Assembly: GCA_948567375.1 (NCBI GenBank)
Contig: OX419762.1
Location: 9,616,001-9,680,000 of the forward strand
DNA: 64,000 bases
Direction of reading: 5' to 3'
From: Lunularia cruciata
Taxonomy: Eukaryota > Streptophyta > Marchantiopsida > Lunulariales > Lunulariaceae
The notes beneath the pieces are model-generated. The model was not told the DNA's origin and made no database searches. It was given only the letters and a program-made list of their open reading frames with translations. A program made the translations under genes and the position numbers. Each line of letters begins with the position of its first letter. The first letter of the stretch is position 1. Below, in pieces: positions 10,906 through 23,000 of this stretch.

Positions 10906-11079
10906 CACAAGAGTTGGAGTTTGCTCTCTTGCTTATAATCTGGTGTGTTTGTTATCATTGTTTGCTCATAATCTGCTTGCATTTGTTACTACTATTTGTT
11001 CATAGTGTCCTTGTTTATTGTCATGCCTTTGAACCCCTCTCCTCCTTGTTCTTATACCACTCTTGATGAAGCCATTACA

Positions 11080-12240
11080 GTTTTACAATTTCATGCATTA
11101 TCATGACATTTGTAATGCCAAAGCTAGGTTGCTTGGATGTTGGAGTGGTAGTGTTGGTAATCGTAAATATTTTGGTAGTTATTCATGGACTACTTGTTGG
11201 TGGTTCAATTTTATGTTTGGGCTATTGATCTCATGGTAGAACCCACCATCACTTGCACCATTTTCACCATTGGATGTGCCATCAATGATGCCGTTAGGGT
11301 TGGAGTCCTAGGTCGAGCAGGGGGTTGACTTTCAAAATGCAGCTCCATAAAGCTCTCTTCTTTGATGTTGAGCCTTTGGGTTCTTAGCTATTATAGAGAG
11401 AGGTCGGAGAGCATCACATGGAGTCTCTTAGTTAGAGTGTGTATGATTTGACTTTAATCAATGCCCAATTGTTGGTGGATTGTTGAGTGAAGAAAGAATT
11501 TATTACATCAAAGATCTAATCAATTGAAGATTGTTGAGGATTGAGCACATATCTAATATAGAGTGAAGAAAGAATTGATTACATAAGAGATAGGAGAGTA
11601 AGAATTGCGTGCAAGAATTGAGTATCTTAGTGGTATCTCCAAGCTTGGCTGGTTATTGGTACCTTGATTAAGGTCTTAGATTTCCTTGAGATTGATTGTG
11701 TGTGAAAGCCTTGTACAAATTGATGTAGATTTTGGCCGTGGTGCAAATGGTGTGCAAAAATGCTAGCCAACTTTTTGAGAGTTGTGATAATGCATATTCA
11801 ATTTGACCCAAGAGGTGAATTAGGGTTGATTTGGTGCACAGCTTAGGAGTAGATGGACACTCTTATTATATCAAATGCCAAATGGCGATAGAGTGAATCC
11901 GGTGTTGATCTATGAGATGGAGTGTTTTGTTCAAATTTCTTATGATTAGCCTTTTTACATTCTCTATTTCTTATTGTGAAACATGTTTGTATGAGATGAC
12001 ATGACCTTAGAGTGTTGGTGTTTTGGTGTGCTCTTGATAGTGAGCTTAGAATGATAACTAGTGAGACTATTTTTGTTCCCCTCTGATGAGGCAAGAAGTG
12101 ATGACATGCAAACCATGAGAGTGCATGTTGTGCTGGCAAGTTATAAGTTGTAATTTCTTCTAGTGTAGGTGTTGTAGTTAGAGTTACATTAGTGGGTGGT
12201 GTTAAGTTGGTGGTAATCCTTGGTGGGGTAATTGTGGTGG
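11080..12240 (+). other. Retroelement tail sequence and spacer
   Basis: 11100-11210 (GCCAAAGCTAGGTTGCTTGG onward) matches 37728-37810 and the reverse of 59765-59850, a segment lying at the end of the PHD-type retroelements. 11230-12240 has no recognisable gene; several short open frames show no family resemblance. Confidence 0.45.
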
Positions 12241-12241
12241 T

Positions 12242-12880
12242 TTGAGTTACATTGTCATGATTGAGTTATTTGGAAATTTTAGAAGAGATAACACTATAAT
12301 ATATAGTGGGTTTACATGGAGTGGCACTCGATATCAACCTCTATCTCAAGTCCTAGTGAAGGAGGAGGGTGACTATGATTTGGAATTTGATATAAGAGCT
12401 GCTTGGATGGAGAGTGCACTTGGTGTGTTTGCACTAGTATTGTGGGACATGGATGAGATTTATTTGGCTTCCAAGGGCCCCAAGCAGTACTTTGGTACAA
12501 TGGATATCATAGAGTTGGATAATTTTATCCAAGAATTTGATAGTTGATATAATATGCAATATGTATGGAAAGGATTGTTTCAACACCTAGAGGGTCCACC
12601 AATGGATGACTATAATGAGTTTAGGAGAGCTCACTTGGAGAAGATCAAGCTATGGAGACATTATTGGTCACCAAACTACATTTTCATCACTTTATGTTTG
12701 GTTGCTAGGGGAGATCAACAATACCTACAAGTTATAACTCTAATAGCATTGGTGGATCTAGTGGAATTGCACTAGTTGGAGTTGGTGCTACTACAAGTGG
12801 GGGTACCACTACAAGAGGTGGTGCAATACTAGGGTTTCATCCCATTGTGGAGCTCTTCTAGTGCTTGAGGTAAACCTACT
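12242..12880 (+). pseudogene. Retroelement gag relic
   Basis: Open at 12242-12547 and 12554-12775 with one stop between. It reads WKGLFQHLEGPPMDDYNEF followed by RRAHLEKIKLWRHYWSPN, the Trp- and charge-rich pattern of Gypsy-type gag capsids. It ends before the LTR at 12893. Confidence 0.45.
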
Positions 12881-12892
12881 AGGGAATGCTGA

Positions 12893-13642
12893 TGTAATAT
12901 CAACAGCTAGACATATGATCTAGAGGCTAATTTGGTTTGTTAAAATTTGAAAAGATGTTATATATGATGGACTAAGTAGATCAGATAGAGATATCACCAA
13001 AATATTACTTTTATTAATATGGCAAAAATCAAAATATTCTTGAAAACTTTAGAAATAATAGCTAACCATCTGATCTAGAGGTGAAATTTGGTTTGGTAAT
13101 ATTTGGAAGAATGTTATACATGATGGACTATGTAGATCAGAAAGAGGTATCACCAAAAGGGTACTTCTACTAATAAAACAGAAATCAAAATATGTTTGAA
13201 ATATGGAGGTAATTTTGGGGGCCTAAACGGATGAATTAAGCCTGAAAAATGTGTAGGCTCTCCTCCCAAGGAAGAAAAAGTTGGCCTTCCTTCTCCCCTT
13301 TTTGGCTCATCAAGAGCTTTCCAATAGTATCTCACTCATGCAATTCTAAGATTCTTACAAGAAAATTCCCTAAACATTCTCTCCGATCAACACTTGCGTG
13401 ACCAACCAAATAGGACCACAATTGACATGTCATCCATGCAAGAACTTAATCTAAGGGTAGAGATCAATGACATGTCACCAATCCATGTATCTGATCAAAG
13501 GGTAGAGCTTCCATTGTGTATTTTTGCTTTATTACATAATAAAGCCAAGGTGCTCATTTGGTGCATCAGAGTTTGAGTGTGAAACTTTATGTTTTCTCAT
13601 ATGTGTTTCTATTGAGATTGTTAATGTCTTGGGAATATTATA
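12893..13642 (+). mobile_element. LTR of the TGTAATAC family
   Basis: About 750 bp from TGTAATAT to TATTATA, similar throughout to the LTR at 23-752, in plus orientation. Flanks GCTGA and ATGGA do not form a convincing target duplication. It may be one end of a decayed full element, or an old insertion within gag sequence. Confidence 0.7.
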
Positions 13643-14580
13643 ATGGATTGACAAGTTGAGAAGCTTGTAAAAGTTCTAGCAAAAGGCTAACAAAAGCCTA
13701 TGCAAGGCATACATTTGCATGAGACTATTGATCAATTTCACTCAAGTAGTTATTGAGGTCCAAGCTATCCAATTTTGGTATGAGATCTTGGACAGGAAGT
13801 TGCAACATAGAGTACATGATGCTCCATTGTTATAGGCTAATTCACCTGCTTGGCAATGTTCTTTAGTTTGGTTGAGCGCATTTGAACTCAACATGGTGGA
13901 AGAGAGAGTGGTGACATCTAGATTTGGTAGGGAGAACTCATCTATACTTGTTACTTTTTCTAGAGTGCAACATAATGCATCATGTCATGTCCATTTTTTA
14001 TGATAGAATGGACCATCTAGATCCTATGGAGTGAGTGGAGGGCCTAGTGTAGCTAGACCTTTACTTTCATTTTCAAGTTAGTAGCAACCCGCAAGTGGTG
14101 CTATTGTTTGTTGGACTTGTGGTGGATCTCACCACAAGAGAGAGTGCACTTAGGCTAGTGGACATAATACCTTTGATGCATCCCAACCAACATAGAAATA
14201 GTGTGACAATTGCCACATATTTGGTCACACTAGTGACCAATGCTTTCACCTTCATTGGAGATATAGAGTGGTAGGATTGCTATAGTAGGTGGTAGAGGAG
14301 CTCTAAGTCATGGAGGACAAGGTAGCAAAAGTGGTGAGAGGATCCACACCTGGTAGGAATGTAGTATCGACCCTTGCTTTTGATACAATTATGGCTATTT
14401 GGATTAAGCAATTGGAATAGAGATTGGCTAGCATAGCCATAACTTAGAGGAGATCAAATTTGAGTGCTAAGATTTTCATTTCTTATGTTGGTGATAAAGA
14501 CATCTTGTATTTTATATATAAAGTAGAATAGTTACCTGCATCTACCATAGTGACTAGGAGTGCAATACATTCTCCAAGGC
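13643..14580 (+). pseudogene. Retroelement gag relic with zinc knuckles
   Basis: 14100-14250 encodes CWTCGGSHHKREC and then CDNCHIFGHTSDQC. The second is a perfect CX2CX4HX4C nucleocapsid zinc knuckle; the first has altered spacing. Stops interrupt the frame. The rest has no recognisable motif. Confidence 0.55.
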
Positions 14581-14589
14581 GTAGAGATG

Positions 14590-15190
14590 ACAAGTGAATC
14601 TGGACCGCTCTTGAAGTGTCTCAATTTCGGTACACTCAGCCATTTAAGGATAAGAAAATGTTGTTACAGTAGAGAATCAAGTACCTTCTCGAACATCCCG
14701 CACTTGGGCATTCACTCTCTAAGCTGTGTAGTGTGGTGAGTAGTTTCAGGGAAATCGGGACTCTGCTAATACCTTTGCACTGCACAACCTTCAACCTCGT
14801 CAACGATCCTAGCTGTCCCAAGGACTGGGGTAGCCTTGCCAGAGGTCCCACCAGTACTGTCAAAGATTCGAGACCTCCGAGTTGCCCTCGGGTTCCAGGA
14901 ATTCTTTACCATTTTTGGGATTAAAGTCCTGTTAGTGACGGGTGTCCCAAGGACCTGGGTGAACGCGCAGCAAGAGATCACCTGGCCGTTGCGTTGCCGT
15001 AAGGACTTCGACATTCCTTCACACTCTAACCTTATTAATGACCGGAACTTCACAAGGACTCAGGTAAGCTGTCATGAGTCCTATAAAATGTTTTCAATGT
15101 TTTAAGGGAGCTGAGTTGGCCTAAAAACATGGGAATGCCATTGCAACTTCTTATGTTGAGCCTTTGCAGTGGTCTCATTCCCGAATCAGG
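14590..15190 (-). pseudogene. LRR relic near the receptor
   Basis: About 600 bp matching the end of the receptor's LRR exon. Minus-strand open frame 14863-14636 includes RLPQSLGQLGSLTRLKVVQC and PISLKLLTTLHSLE, close to the receptor's own PVSLKLLTTLESL. Frameshifts separate it from 15053-14766. It lies 2 kb beyond the receptor's stop and is closely related to the relic at 31.5-32.06 kb. Confidence 0.75.
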
Positions 15191-15600
15191 TTAGTCCTCC
15201 ATCTCCCACATATTGACAAGGTATTCAATCCTGCTCGTTGAGAGAGAATTCGGGAATGACTGCAGATCAGAAGAGATGCACTGCTAGGCAATCTTGTTGT
15301 TTTTGGGATTTAGAACATACAACTACATATTTCTAGCACTCAGCAAGAACGGCTATAGATACCTCGTCTGTAGACATCGCCTTATTGAATCGTGTCAACG
15401 CAAAACTGAATGATTACCGACAAACTTTAAAATCTTCCTAATTCTTGCAGAGATCAATTAAAATCCGTCGTAAGGCTGAAATCGGGATACAATCGTTATT
15501 GCTGCGACCACTACTCTTGGTACGCGCTTAAATGCATAGGAAATGCCTTGAGCTATTCCTTTTGTACGTGGCACTGCACTGTAATGAAGACATTAGCGGA
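15190..15600. repeat. Flank shared by LRR relics
   Basis: Matches 9300-9690 and 34530-34930. It begins in degenerate LRR sequence (TATTCAATCCTGCTCGTTG, like the receptor around 18590) and then loses coding resemblance. Confidence 0.6.
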
Positions 15601-16950
15601 CATATCGCTCCTTACAGACGCCTAAAGGATTTCTAGACTCTTTCTATCAAAAGTTCAAAGGATGCAAGTACAGTATAAGGTATTAAATCTGTACTCGGAC
15701 CCATGAAGACAGAAAAGCAAAGTAACTTTGAGAGAGCTTTTGTGATTTGTATTAAATTGAGCCATACTCTATACCACATATTTGATTAGTAATGTTCTTC
15801 TCATAAATCTATATTTTATGAAAAATTTAATATATATTATTTATTTTTCTTCTTTATTTCATATATATAAATATATATATTATTATTACATTCATAATTA
15901 TTTGCTGATTAAAAAAACTATACACGTCATACAGCAATTATTTTTTCAAGTGAAATATTAAAATGTACTAATAATTGTTAGAAACCACATCTTTTATAAT
16001 AACTTATAAAAGTGTATTATGATGGTATATGTTGAAAATCAAGATTTGGAATTGTTCTGAGGCCATAAGCCTGAAGTACACTTGATAGTCGCTGGGTTTC
16101 ACATCCCAAGGCAAAAAGGTGGACATTTTAAGAAATAATTCTATATTGGATTCAAATCCCATAATTCTTGGTTTTGATAAAGGCGAGTATACCCATTAGG
16201 TTTGGAGTCATTTGGGTGCAAGAGATATTCAAAAGTCAAAATGGACCGCCTTGTTCCGAGATTTCATATTACATATTAAGCATCTCAAATGCTGGGCTAA
16301 CCTATTTGGACATTAGGAGCAAGGGTACAAAAAATGGTTGGAACAGTTTCATTACTATTTCTTGAGAACTTTGATGTAAACTCTATGATTTAGTCATGAA
16401 TCAGTAAGTATTACTAGGATCCTCGAATTATTGGACGACAAACATGAAACACGTCAAACTTTTCGAGCCAAAGGTGCTGACATGTAAATTTGCCCAAGAT
16501 AATCATACCGAAGTCGCAACCAAAATTCCGTGGCTCTCCACACTGGAAGGGACTAAAAGTGGTGCGTCAAATTGCTGCACAGGCTGTTGGTGAATATTGT
16601 TTTTAAAAACCTCATAGGCTCTAGAAACAGACATCTAAAATAAGGCGAGTATAATTTCTGCTTCATCGTGCTTCCCTGGTAACTATGAAGAGAAAAATAA
16701 ACTTATTTGTATTCAATCCAAGAAGTATTGTCTAAATCTTGTACCACTTAGCACTGCACATTAGGAAATGTACAATAGACTTTTTCTCTTCAAAAAAATT
16801 GTTGTCAGATAAATCTCATCCTTTAACTTTTATACTAGTGCTTATGTTCTGATCTCATCAGAACTCAGTGAGGTCCTGAGAAACCGAAATATAGCCACTC
16901 AAAGCTAAGCTCTCCCAATCTTCACATAAGATCATTTTGGAAATGTTATG
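15590..16950 (+). repeat. Composite dispersed repeat R2-R3
   Basis: R2 (GACATATCGCTCCTTACAGA through AAGCAAAGTAACTTTGAGAG), an AT-rich block at 15780-16000, then R3 (GATGGTATATGTTGAAAATC through CTTCACATAAGATC). The same order recurs at 34.93-35.64 and 39.98-41.19 kb; R3 alone is at 24.79-25.76 kb. No open frame of note. Confidence 0.75.
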
Positions 16951-17089
16951 CCGAACAGACATGGATAACCATGGTTATTGGTTGATAACTGTTCACAAGT
17001 ACATGATTCGCCCGATGGAAGATAAAATATTAATTTTCAGAAGCCTTCTGACTATCTTCTATGAATGCTTTGGATATGCTAAATGCAGC

Positions 17090-17200
17090 ATGACCCATTA
17101 TTGGCGATGCTCGAGGGCCTCGGCCCCGTTTTACCCGTTTGTTTTCCTTATATGGCTTGATGGGGCGGGCAATCTCCTTTATTTTCTTTTACGCGTCGCT
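17090..17200 (-). repeat. Hairpin repeat H1, divergent copy after the HNL stop
   Basis: On the minus strand, GACGCGTAAAAGAAAATAAA, CGCCCCATCAAGCCATATAA and GGGTAAAACGGGGCC follow the receptor's stop codon within 15 bases. It probably lies in the 3' UTR, and its AATAAA could act as a polyadenylation signal. Confidence 0.6.
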
Positions 17201-17204
17201 GCTT

Positions 17205-20021
17205 CTACCAGTATTTGCACCAATACAGTCCGTCTTCATCGTGTTCGATATGCGCAAGAGGTTCACAGGCCCGCCCGAAAGAATCGGGCAGGCCTATGAA
17301 CCTCGGGCAGTTTCGTATCCGCAAAAGTTTCAACTTCCCTACAGAAATTTGTATTCGCTCAAACCTGCTACAATCCTCGATGTTTACACTCTCTAACGAA
17401 CTAACTGACGTCGACAGACTTATCAAGTTTTCGCATCGGTCAAAAGTCAAGTTTATAAGGGATCTGAAATGCCCCGATAGCATCATATCAAACCTGCGCT
17501 GTTCATCTTTAGACTCCCGGATGTCCAAGGAACGTAGCCTTGGTAGTTGCCCTAGTGATTCCAAGAGACCCTCGAAGTTCTCAGCATTCTGTATTGTCAA
17601 TGTGCCCAATCTAGGGAGTCGTTTGAGTGATTCAAATATCGGTTTCTTGACATCACATGTTTTAGATCCGCTGATTGTTAAAGAATTTAAATTGATGAGA
17701 GGCAAGAGTGACTCCGGAAAACCCTCAAAGTCTCTAAAATCGGGTGCAATCAACGATTCAAGCATAACCAGATGGTGTAGAGCATCAGGTACCTTCTCGA
17801 AGATCCCACACTTGGATATTGACAGACTCTCCAGTGTGGTGAGTAGTTTCAAGGAAACCGGGACTCCGCTAATATTTGCGCATTCCTCCACCCACAAGTC
17901 CGTCAGTGATCCAAGCTGTCCCAAGGACTCGGGTAGTTTCGCCAGAGTTCCACCAGTTATCGTCAAGGATTCCAGGGCGTTCAGTTGCCCTACGGACTCG
18001 GGTATTTCCTTCACATTTTCGCATTTCAATTCCCTTAAGGACTTCAGGTGTCCCAAGGACTCAGGTAGACTCAGAGGATGACTCCCACCCTTAACTTCCA
18101 AGGACATTATGGCGCTGAGCCGCATTAGATCCACATTTATGCATGTCCATCGTGTTAGTGATCCGAGGTTTCCCAAAGATTCTGGTAAACTCGTAGGAAC
18201 CATTTCACCTTCAATACTCAAGAATCGTAGAGCGCTGAGCTGCCCTAAGGATTCCGGGATTGCGCTCAGATTTCTGCATGTTAATTCTGTTAGTGACCCA
18301 AGGTGTCCTAAGGACTGAGGTAGACTCAAAAGATGACTCTCACCCCTCATCCACTCGGGTATTCCACTCCCATTAATGCCTCCCGACTCTGGTAATGACT
18401 GAAGGTGTCCCAATGATGCAGAGAATTTGTCCGAAATTCTATGACCTATGATATTCAATGTTCTTAGGGAACTGAGTCGTCCCAAGGACATCGGAATACT
18501 ATGGCATCCTCTTATCTCGAGGCTGTGTAGTGATTCAAGCTTTCCAAGAGAATCAGGTATGTCAAACCCCTCACCAAATATTGACAAGTGATGCAACCCT
18601 GTTAACTGAAAGAGAGATTCGGGAACAACTGCACATCTATGAATCCGTAGAGAAGTGAGCGCCTTCAAGTCCCCTAGTGACGCCGGTACTTCAGCATTAT
18701 CCAGGTCACCGATACCGGTCATGCCGGTGCTTACACCGGTTGTCGGGTACAGGTCTAGGTGGTGTAGTGCTGTCAGTTGACTTACAGTCTCCGGTAGGAC
18801 CTCCAGTTCTTCACAGGACCCTAAACTCAGCTTCGTGAGCGCTGTAAGTTCCCCTGTACTCCAGGGTAGACGCTTGATGCTGTCACAATCCTGAAGGTCT
18901 AATACTGTGAGCCCTTTAAGCTCCCCTAGGGACTCGGGCAGAGATTTGAGATTTGTGTCCCAGACTATCAGCTCCGATAGAACCCTGCACTGTCCAAGAG
19001 ATTCGGGGAGATATCTGAGTCTGGGACACCCATCAATGGATAAAGTTTTAAGATTGGAAGGTCGAGACCCGGTAGAGTTCTCCTGTCCCCATCCTTGCCC
19101 CAGGCTCTCCAAACGGTCACAAACCTCAATACTAAATTGTGTCAGCGTTCCAATAGCAAATATGTTCCATGAGAATGTGGCCAAATTTCGGACACCGCAC
19201 AATCCGAAACTTTCGAGAGACCGCAATGATCCCATTGAATCCGGCAGCATCCTCAGAGCAACGAGGTCATATAGAAGGAGCTCCTCAAGGCTGTCCAAGT
19301 TGCCGAAAGATTCGCATAGGGATTCCAAGTTTACGCAATCCATTATATGCAGTTCCTTCAGGTGCTTCAGGTCGCCGAAACCTTCAGGCAGAGTCTTCAG
19401 AGCAGAGCATTCGGAGATGACCAATGTTTCGAGGGATCTCATCCTCCCGAAGCTGTCTGGCAATCCCATCAAGAAAGGAAGGTCTGCCAGAGTTAAATTC
19501 GTGAGAGCGTCAAGATGAAAAACCTCTTGTGGTACAGTCGCAAGGGGGTTTGGAGTTGGCCACGCCTTCAAAGCTGAACAACGTATCGTGAGGGCCTTCA
19601 ACGCTCGGAGAATCTTCAGATTCCTCAGCTCGTGTATGTTCTCAGGAAGTCGTACACAATTACACTTCTCCAAAAGGAGAACAGCCAGTTGATGGAGCGC
19701 CCCCACATCTTCGTCTCGAATTGGCCACCTGTCACTGCTCCACCACCGAACAAAAGGTAACCATCTTTCTGGAGACCCTTTGGAACAATGGACCATGTGT
19801 AGCAGAGTCAGACCAGAAGGAAATCGCTGATGAGTATGATCCGATTCAATCATATTGATAATTGACATTCTCAACAAGCGTAATCTTTCCAATTCATGGA
19901 CAGTACCCCACGGTAAAGCTTGTCCTTTCTCTTCACCGATAGCTGCATGAGAAGATGTTCCTCTCCGATTCAGCTCCACGGATAGTACCTCAAGCTTGGA
20001 ATTGGTGACGACTGTTCGCCT
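17205..20021 (-). CDS. HNL exon 5, leucine-rich repeat domain
   Basis: A single 938-codon exon begins RRTVVTNSKLEVLSVEL after acceptor TTTTACAG. It contains roughly 25-30 tandem leucine-rich repeats of about 23-24 aa, of the plant type with the recurring core LPESLGxLxSLTxL. Spacing is most regular between about residues 880 and 1500. The C-terminus is LYWCKYW. The repeats are the presumed ligand- or target-recognition surface and the self-inhibition surface. The internally repetitive DNA explains long antisense open frames on the plus strand, which are not genes. Confidence 0.9.
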   Translation of the reverse strand, partial: RRTVVTNSKLEVLSVELNRRGTSSHAAIGEEKGQALPWGTVHELERLRLLRMSIINMIESDHTHQRFPSGLTLLHMVHCSKGSPERWLPFVRWWSSDRWPIRDEDVGALHQLAVLLLEKCNCVRLPENIHELRNLKILRALKALTIRCSALKAWPTPNPLATVPQEVFHLDALTNLTLADLPFLMGLPDSFGRMRSLETLVISECSALKTLPEGFGDLKHLKELHIMDCVNLESLCESFGNLDSLEELLLYDLVALRMLPDSMGSLRSLESFGLCGVRNLATFSWNIFAIGTLTQFSIEVCDRLESLGQGWGQENSTGSRPSNLKTLSIDGCPRLRYLPESLGQCRVLSELIVWDTNLKSLPESLGELKGLTVLDLQDCDSIKRLPWSTGELTALTKLSLGSCEELEVLPETVSQLTALHHLDLYPTTGVSTGMTGIGDLDNAEVPASLGDLKALTSLRIHRCAVVPESLFQLTGLHHLSIFGEGFDIPDSLGKLESLHSLEIRGCHSIPMSLGRLSSLRTLNIIGHRISDKFSASLGHLQSLPESGGINGSGIPEWMRGESHLLSLPQSLGHLGSLTELTCRNLSAIPESLGQLSALRFLSIEGEMVPTSLPESLGNLGSLTRWTCINVDLMRLSAIMSLEVKGGSHPLSLPESLGHLKSLRELKCENVKEIPESVGQLNALESLTITGGTLAKLPESLGQLGSLTDLWVEECANISGVPVSLKLLTTLESLSISKCGIFEKVPDALHHLVMLESLIAPDFRDFEGFPESLLPLINLNSLTISGSKTCDVKKPIFESLKRLPRLGTLTIQNAENFEGLLESLGQLPRLRSLDIRESKDEQRRFDMMLSGHFRSLINLTFDRCENLISLSTSVSSLESVNIEDCSRFERIQISVGKLKLLRIRNCPRFIGLPDSFGRACEPLAHIEHDEDGLYWCKYW

Positions 20022-23000
20022 CTGTAAAAGAGATGACTTCAATAAGTATAGATTCTAAATCCGCATTAGTGTCACCCAAACCAAAATCGTACAAAGTCAA
20101 TATTATGTATGTCCAGACAGTCCATTGAAATCCACAAATTGGATGGACAGAATACTACGGAATTCACCTTGCACATGGTCAAGAGATGCTCTGCATCTTC
20201 TTGTTTCCAAAGTCCCCTGCAATTCTCTGGATTTGTGCGCTGCGGCCTGGAAATAGACTTCCCTAGGTCCCTCAGCTGCGCGTGTATGTACACTACCAAG
20301 TCTTTTCCCTCCGTAGCCTCATCACCATTCCTTGTGATGATGCGAATAAGTGATCTATTCACCAAGTTCTCCAATTCTACCTGTACCGTGGCGTCACACG
20401 ATGTTGGTCTCCATGCTGCTCTGAACACCTCCAAATCATATTGCTCTTCCCATGGACCATACTTATCAAACGAGGCCAAGTCAAGAAACATCTCTTGTTC
20501 CGGATTCCCTAGATCGTCGTAGCTCACTCTCAATTTCCGCCACAATTTGTCATCAGCAGTTCCATCCACAGATTCCGCTTTGCCCAACTTATTGAGCGTA
20601 CCCTCCCATTTGGCCAATTTATTCTCATTGCGCAAGTAACTTCCTATCACCTCTACCGTAAGAGGTAATCCATCACATTTTCTCACTATCTCCCTCACCA
20701 ACTTTGCAGGAATTGCGCAAACCACCTGAATATTATTGACTTGAGCTCGGAATAGTTCGTCCGCACTTTCCTGGGATAGGAAAGGAACGTTGTACTTCAC
20801 AAATCCAGGCATTTCTTTTTGAATTCTCGAAGTGACAATGAGACGGCTCCCGTACCCAAAGTTCTCTGGTTGCAGGAAGACACTTATCTGATCCTCAGTC
20901 TGAACATCATCCAACACAAGCAGGACTCTACTCCGCTTCAACAGCAGCCATAGCTCTTGAACGTTCTGCGTAATGACACTTCGCCTGCCCCTGCTATAGA
21001 AGTTCTCACTAGCCAGACACTCCAGCAGTGCCGAAATTATTGTCCGGTTTCCCACTTCAACAAACCAGACAGAGTCAAAGAAGCGTCCAATTTCTTTGAG
21101 GACTTCCTTGACAAGGGTCGACTTGCCAATTCCACCCATACCTACCACCTGCAACGCCAATCTGGAAGTCTCTGCATCTTCCAGTTTCAGCATTTTAATC
21201 ACATCGGCTTTTCGTTTGCCCATATCTACCATCACACGGGGATGATGCAGAAAACGTCGCTGCTGGGCAATCTGTTCCTCCTGTAAAAGGGGCACGGTAC
21301 AACACTCCTGTCATGACTGTCAAACCTGGTATTGCCTTGAAACGGACATAACTTTAATTGCCTCACCTCGATCCATGACTCTCAAGTAATTGATGTCTAA
21401 AAGATGAGGTCACAGAGGTTTGTCTGCACCTCGGGTGGAGACATGCAACACAGGCTCTCTGTAAACTTCAAAACTGTCTTCAAAACTGATACGCATGTGC
21501 CAAATATTGACAATACACAGAGCTTATCAGCAAGGACTTACCTACAACTTGGCATCTGGCAGTTCCTATACCATACAGCCTCAGAGTTCATCAGTAATGA
21601 ATCACGTCCTGCATCACATGAAGATATATGTTCCTTTCTAGGCAGCGCAAAAAGCGCATACGCACCTCTTCCATGCATATGGCTTTGAGGAAATTATCCA
21701 GACATTGAAAGCTCATCGACTGCCGATCCTTAGGCCTACAAATAGTGAAGTAATCTTCTCCAGAAATAGTAGAGAAGCATCCTAGATCGATGTCATATCT
21801 CGCTGACGCTTCTTCCGTCACGACTGCAGTACGAGGCTTTGTAGCAAATCGCGTAAACTATAAAAGAACGCACAGTGCATTGTGAATTAGGTTCGAGCCA
21901 ACCAATTTTGATTCATCCAGCAGGGTCGCTTACTTGACTCATTTTAGTAGCATGGAACCATCGGAACACAAACACTTTATAAGGATGTGAAAAAAAGGAT
22001 TCTTGAAATCTCTTGAATCGTGCAATCATTATTGACTCAAGTTGGTCAAAAAACATACAGGAGTAGGCCGCAGGATGAGGGTCGTTATATCGGTTTCATT
22101 TGCTTCACAAACACCACCTGCCTTCCACCCGTGTTGTCCACGCAAAGCCGCAAACTCAAAGTTTATTCTGCAAGCGTCTGAATTGAGTAGCTCCCAACAT
22201 CTAGCCAAGAGACCTTTCCCCTCAGATTCTCCTCTCTGAAATATCGGGGATCCTGAATGAGCCGTGGAATAGAAGAAAACTCCTCTAAGATTGCTCAAAA
22301 AGAGTGAGTAGGGATATTGCTGTATGCCGATGTGCTTCCCTCTACTAGTTGCAAAATGATTAGCTGTCAAGCAGAGTGCTTTAAGCACTAGTCCACCCAC
22401 GCAGTGACCAACCAGTAAAACTGGGCAATTTTTCCCTACACTTGCTTGCTGGATGAGAGATTGAGCCAAGTTCTCTCCAACATTATACATGTCCATCCTC
22501 CCCTTCTTACACGTTTTAGCGATACTCGCATCGTATGACACTGCAAGAACTCGAGCTTGAGGGTATGCTTCGGCAAGCAAAGAGTCCAGCGAACACGTAG
22601 GGTCTTCTTCTCGTCTCCACGTCGAAAGGTATGCGTCTTCTCTTTCTCCAAGGTTAAAACCATGAAAAAGAACGATCTCCAAGTTGACTGGTCCTTTAGG
22701 CGGGAAGTAGAGCTCATACACCTCGTCACTTAGCTGCAAAACCAAAATCGAAAGAAGAAGAATCACTCACATGCATGCACTATGCAAGTACACATGATGG
22801 TTGGCGGTGCCGCCAATGGAAGGTTGGAGACGACATGTACCATTCCCATTTCTCGGCTTGATGGGGTCTTCCCATCCTCCATGTTTTCTACGCGGTCGCC
22901 CTTTCTTTCTCTTTGTTTCTCTCTGCCATGCAGCTGTAGTTCTCAGGCGGCATTTAAGATTAAACTTGTACCACGAAGATTCTAGGACGTTTAGCCCATA

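Noticed and set aside
11843..12139. 98-codon minus-strand open frame
   Set aside because: No domain resemblance; it lies antisense to retroelement-derived sequence.
12888..13647. Possible target duplication around the LTR at 12893
   Set aside because: GCTGA and ATGGA agree at only two of five positions, so insertion there as a solo LTR is not supported.
17215..18081. 288-codon open frame on the plus strand, antisense to the LRR exon
   Set aside because: It mirrors the regular LRR repeat on the other strand; composition follows the repeat and no family is recognisable. The same holds for 18907-19518 and other plus-strand frames at 17.8-19.5 kb.
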